Assembly: GCA_024709185.1 (NCBI GenBank)
Contig: JANJXE010000236.1
Span: 1-11,119 of the forward strand
Length of the DNA: 11,119 nucleotides
Origin: Paludibacter sp.
Lineage (GTDB): Bacteria > Bacteroidota > Bacteroidia > Bacteroidales > Paludibacteraceae
Direction: 5' to 3'
Shown here: positions 8,660 to 11,119 of the stretch, in pieces
Position numbering within the stretch: position 1 is the stretch's first letter
How the letters are laid out: each line of letters starts with the position of its first letter
Notes under the pieces: generated by a model
What the model saw: only the letters and a program-made list of their open reading frames with translations
Databases searched by the model: none
What the model was told of the DNA's origin: nothing
Translations under genes and position numbers: made by a program

Positions 8660-8883
8660 TGTTCATATGTTTAAAAGTTCACAAATCATTAACGAAACTT
8701 GTTCGTTTTTAATTTAAAAAGTGCATATTTGCATTTCCAAGCCTTCGAACTGCAAAAGTAACTTTTTTATTCAGCAGAAAAAATTTTTCTATTTATAAAT
8801 CCTGCAAATGATTAAAAATGGATTGCAAAACAAGTTGCATTAAGCAAATTACAGACCAATAAGAGTTAAAAAGATAGTATAGT
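8660..8883. other. AT-rich divergent intergenic region between the DUF4783 gene and rlmH
   Basis: These 224 bases hold no gene. They must carry the promoters for both directions. One good -7 motif is seen for the minus strand (8753-8760). For rlmH the only candidate is a one-mismatch CATATTTG at 8724-8731, which would leave a leader of about 145 bases. TGCA occurs six times (starting at 8722, 8730, 8751, 8803, 8824 and 8836), more than expected for such AT-rich DNA. Confidence 0.6.
8753..8760 (-). promoter_or_regulatory. -7 promoter element of the DUF4783-nadC operon
   Basis: The minus strand reads TACTTTTG followed by C, a full TAnnTTTGC match, 94 bases before the DUF4783 ATG. The -33 box is not evident. 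Confidence 0.5.
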
Positions 8884-9357
8884 ATGAAGATTTCATTGTT
8901 GATGATTGGAAAAACAAACCAGGAAAACCTTGGTAAATTAATTCAGGACTACCATCAACGTCTTTCTCATTATATTACTTTCGAGATGATTGTAGTTCCT
9001 GAACTAAAAAACATCAAAAATATTCCTGTAGCCGAACAAAAGGAAAAGGAGGCCGAATTTTTGCTTAAACAATTGGATGTCAGTGATGAAATTGTCTTAT
9101 TAGATGAAAACGGGAAATTACTCAGTTCGGTCGGTTTTGCCGAATTTCTTGAAAAACGTATGCTGACTTCCACAAAACGAATCGTATTTGTTATTGGTGG
9201 CCCTTTTGGTTTTTCTCAGCGTATGTATCAGCGTGCCAACATTCTGTTATCCCTTTCTCCCATGACCTTTTCTCACCAGATGATACGCTTGTTGTTTACC
9301 GAACAGCTTTACCGAGCAATGACCATCATTCGGGGTGAAAATTACCACCATCAATAA
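8884..9357 (+). CDS. rlmH: 23S rRNA (pseudouridine1915-N3)-methyltransferase RlmH
   Basis: RlmH methylates N3 of pseudouridine 1915 in helix 69 of 23S rRNA on assembled 70S ribosomes, using S-adenosylmethionine. The 157-residue length is the standard one for this SPOUT-family enzyme. The trefoil-knot cofactor site is seen in VFVIGGPFGFS (102-112), and the C-terminal signature LSLSPMTFSHQMIRLLFTEQ (122-141), followed by YRAMTIIRGENYHHQ (143-157), is near-perfect. The N-terminus MKISLLMIGKT fits the usual start. It is the first gene of a plus-strand unit, with a large membrane protein gene following after 7 bases. Confidence 0.98.
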   Translation: MKISLLMIGKTNQENLGKLIQDYHQRLSHYITFEMIVVPELKNIKNIPVAEQKEKEAEFLLKQLDVSDEIVLLDENGKLLSSVGFAEFLEKRMLTSTKRIVFVIGGPFGFSQRMYQRANILLSLSPMTFSHQMIRLLFTEQLYRAMTIIRGENYHHQ

Positions 9358-9364
9358 TCTGGCC

Positions 9365-11119
9365 ATGCGACTGACTCTTTTATCACAAAAGACACTCCTG
9401 ATAAGCCTTGTAGCTTGTTTCCTTGGAGGCTTGCTGTTGCAGTGGATACATAACCGGAATCAAAATCAGCCCGTCGATACTCAAGTCTTTCAAACTGAAC
9501 TTCACCGACAAATAAGTCAGGCTGAAAATCTGGCGAAGAGCTTTCTGCAACAGGCTTCAGGAGACTTTTATGACTTCACAATCCGGACTTCCAACAGTAA
9601 CTCTATATCCGAATTGTATTACTACGAAAAAGGGTATCTGGCGTTTTGGTCATCTAATGAATATGTTTTCAATAACGATGATCTTCCAACTTCGGGTGTA
9701 TGGTGCTACAAGTCAGCCGGAAATATTCATGCACTGATGAAATGGTTTTCAAAAAATGATTCAAGCTATTTATTAGTTGTACTACCCATTAAAAAGGCTT
9801 TTCCGTATAAAAATCAATACCTTAAAAATGAATTCTTACCAGTTTTCAATCTGCCTGATGCTGTAACGCTTTCTGATAAGCCATCTTCTGACAGAACCGC
9901 TATAACCGATTTACAGGGAAATCCTTTGTTCTGGATTGATTCTGTGAACCCAATTCCAACAACAAGTTTAACCAAAAAAGCAGGCTTTCTGTTATTTTTA
10001 CTAGCATTTCTTGCCTACCTTCTACTGTATTTTCTTGTATCGTTCAAACCTGGAAAATATTTGCTCGTAACATTTGCTTTCTTTATTGTTTTATTTGTGG
10101 TTTCCTGGTTCGATTTTCCTGATTTACTATTCAATAACGATCTTTTTGTACCAGAACATTTCACTGTCAATCCTCTTTTAAAAACGTATACTCACCTGTC
10201 GGTTATTCTCTTTTTCATCGTAACAGGCATTTACAGCAGCGCGATTCAGTTTGCTGGCAAGAAGCAAAAAGCACCATTTTATATTCTGGCGATACTCTAT
10301 TTTGGAGGTGTGGTACAATTACTTAAAAGCATTATCGATCATTCTGCTAGTAATTTCAATATATATCAGCTAAGCGAATTGACTTTTATAAATAGCTGGG
10401 CTCATTTTCTATTATTTGTCGTTCTTGCAGGTGGATTTGGAATGCTTCACCTTTGTTTTCCTCATTTTTTTAAACTTAAATTCAGTATTGCCGGAAGTTA
10501 TATTGTTGTAGCGACACTGCTGAGTCTGGGACTGACTCATCATTTGAATCAACAAAAGAAGTTTGCTAAATACCAGGTTCTGACTGAAAATATACGTATG
10601 AATGGGACATCTATAAAGGATCCCGCAGCTGAATTATTACTTGAGGACTTATCTGTTAACCTTATGTCGGATAAAAGATTATTTGATTTATCGTTACTTG
10701 CAGATTCAATAGACATACTGTATACCTATATCGAAAGCAAGCACCTGTTTTTGTTTAAAAACAAGTACGATATCAGGGTAACTTTAACCAGTCCCAACCA
10801 GACTGTTCACCAGGACTATATTCGTATGATGCAAAAAATTGGGACTCCTGTAGGAAATTCTCTGTTTTATAGTCTACCTGCTTCGCTTTACGAATCGAGC
10901 TATGCTGGTGTTTTCAGGCTGCACTCAGATAATGCTATACTTTTTGAATTTCAAAACAAGCGCAACTTTCGTAGTTACAGTTTTCCTGATTTGATTATTA
11001 GTGAACGACAAGCCAGTCCCCATCCCACTGATATTTCAATAGCTAGTTACACGAATCTTGAGTTAGATTACAGCGATGTATTATTTGATTGGCCAGAAAA
11101 CGGCAAAAAATTTCAATTT
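9365..11119 (+). CDS. Large multi-pass membrane protein, probable sensor part of a histidine kinase (3' end outside window)
   Basis: The frame is open from the ATG at 9365 to the right edge: 585 codons with no stop. The protein has one N-terminal membrane helix (about 10-28), an exported domain (about 29-203), then about six hydrophobic helices (about 206-226, 231-249, 276-296, 303-320, 346-364, 374-390) and a second soluble region from 391 on. The exported part contains LYYYEKGYLAFWSSN (84-98), similar to the YxxxxLxFWSxN pattern I associate with large Bacteroidota sensor histidine kinases. The late segment DISIASYTNLELDYSDVLFDWP (in two pieces, 556-565 and 566-577) resembles the second sensory domain of such proteins. 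No kinase motifs (H, N, G boxes) are visible yet; they would follow beyond the edge. It starts 7 bases after rlmH and is likely co-transcribed. The function is inferred. Confidence 0.6.
   Translation, partial: MRLTLLSQKTLLISLVACFLGGLLLQWIHNRNQNQPVDTQVFQTELHRQISQAENLAKSFLQQASGDFYDFTIRTSNSNSISELYYYEKGYLAFWSSNEYVFNNDDLPTSGVWCYKSAGNIHALMKWFSKNDSSYLLVVLPIKKAFPYKNQYLKNEFLPVFNLPDAVTLSDKPSSDRTAITDLQGNPLFWIDSVNPIPTTSLTKKAGFLLFLLAFLAYLLLYFLVSFKPGKYLLVTFAFFIVLFVVSWFDFPDLLFNNDLFVPEHFTVNPLLKTYTHLSVILFFIVTGIYSSAIQFAGKKQKAPFYILAILYFGGVVQLLKSIIDHSASNFNIYQLSELTFINSWAHFLLFVVLAGGFGMLHLCFPHFFKLKFSIAGSYIVVATLLSLGLTHHLNQQKKFAKYQVLTENIRMNGTSIKDPAAELLLEDLSVNLMSDKRLFDLSLLADSIDILYTYIESKHLFLFKNKYDIRVTLTSPNQTVHQDYIRMMQKIGTPVGNSLFYSLPASLYESSYAGVFRLHSDNAILFEFQNKRNFRSYSFPDLIISERQASPHPTDISIASYTNLELDYSDVLFDWPENGKKFQF

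Overview
The window looks like chromosome from an anaerobic member of the Bacteroidota, most likely Bacteroidales. The evidence is the moderate-to-low GC, the lack of clear Shine-Dalgarno sequences, several intergenic copies of the Bacteroidota -7 promoter motif TAnnTTTG, a DUF4783 gene joined to nadC beside rlmH, and a PKD-containing lipoprotein. No tRNA, rRNA, CRISPR array, insertion sequence or phage gene was seen, and no gap between genes exceeds about 225 bases.

Left part, all on the minus strand. A NuoF/HydB-like flavoprotein subunit runs off the left edge. It is preceded by its NuoE/HydC-like [2Fe-2S] partner. The N-terminal thioredoxin-like extension on the NuoF-type protein suggests a soluble NAD(P)-linked complex, such as an electron-bifurcating [FeFe] hydrogenase or a formate dehydrogenase, rather than a classical complex I. 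Upstream lies a groES-groEL chaperonin operon that ends in a strong rho-independent terminator. Upstream of that is a two-gene operon for a PKD/YWTD-propeller lipoprotein and a family 2 glycosyltransferase.

Middle and right parts. A MATE exporter on the plus strand converges on and slightly overlaps nadC. nadC is translationally coupled to a small exported DUF4783 protein. A 224-base divergent region separates that pair from rlmH (plus strand), which is followed 7 bases later by a large multi-pass membrane protein cut by the right edge. That protein looks like the sensory half of a Bacteroidota histidine kinase.

Most of the window is ordinary housekeeping. The most interesting signal is upstream of groES. 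Other promoters here carry TAnnTTTG, but this region shows no such element. It has a sigma-54-like -24/-12 motif with exact GG-N10-GA spacing, and upstream of it a cluster of CTGACA/TGACA repeats that extends into the end of the glycosyltransferase gene. This could be an activator-controlled heat-shock promoter. The reading is inferred from sequence only.
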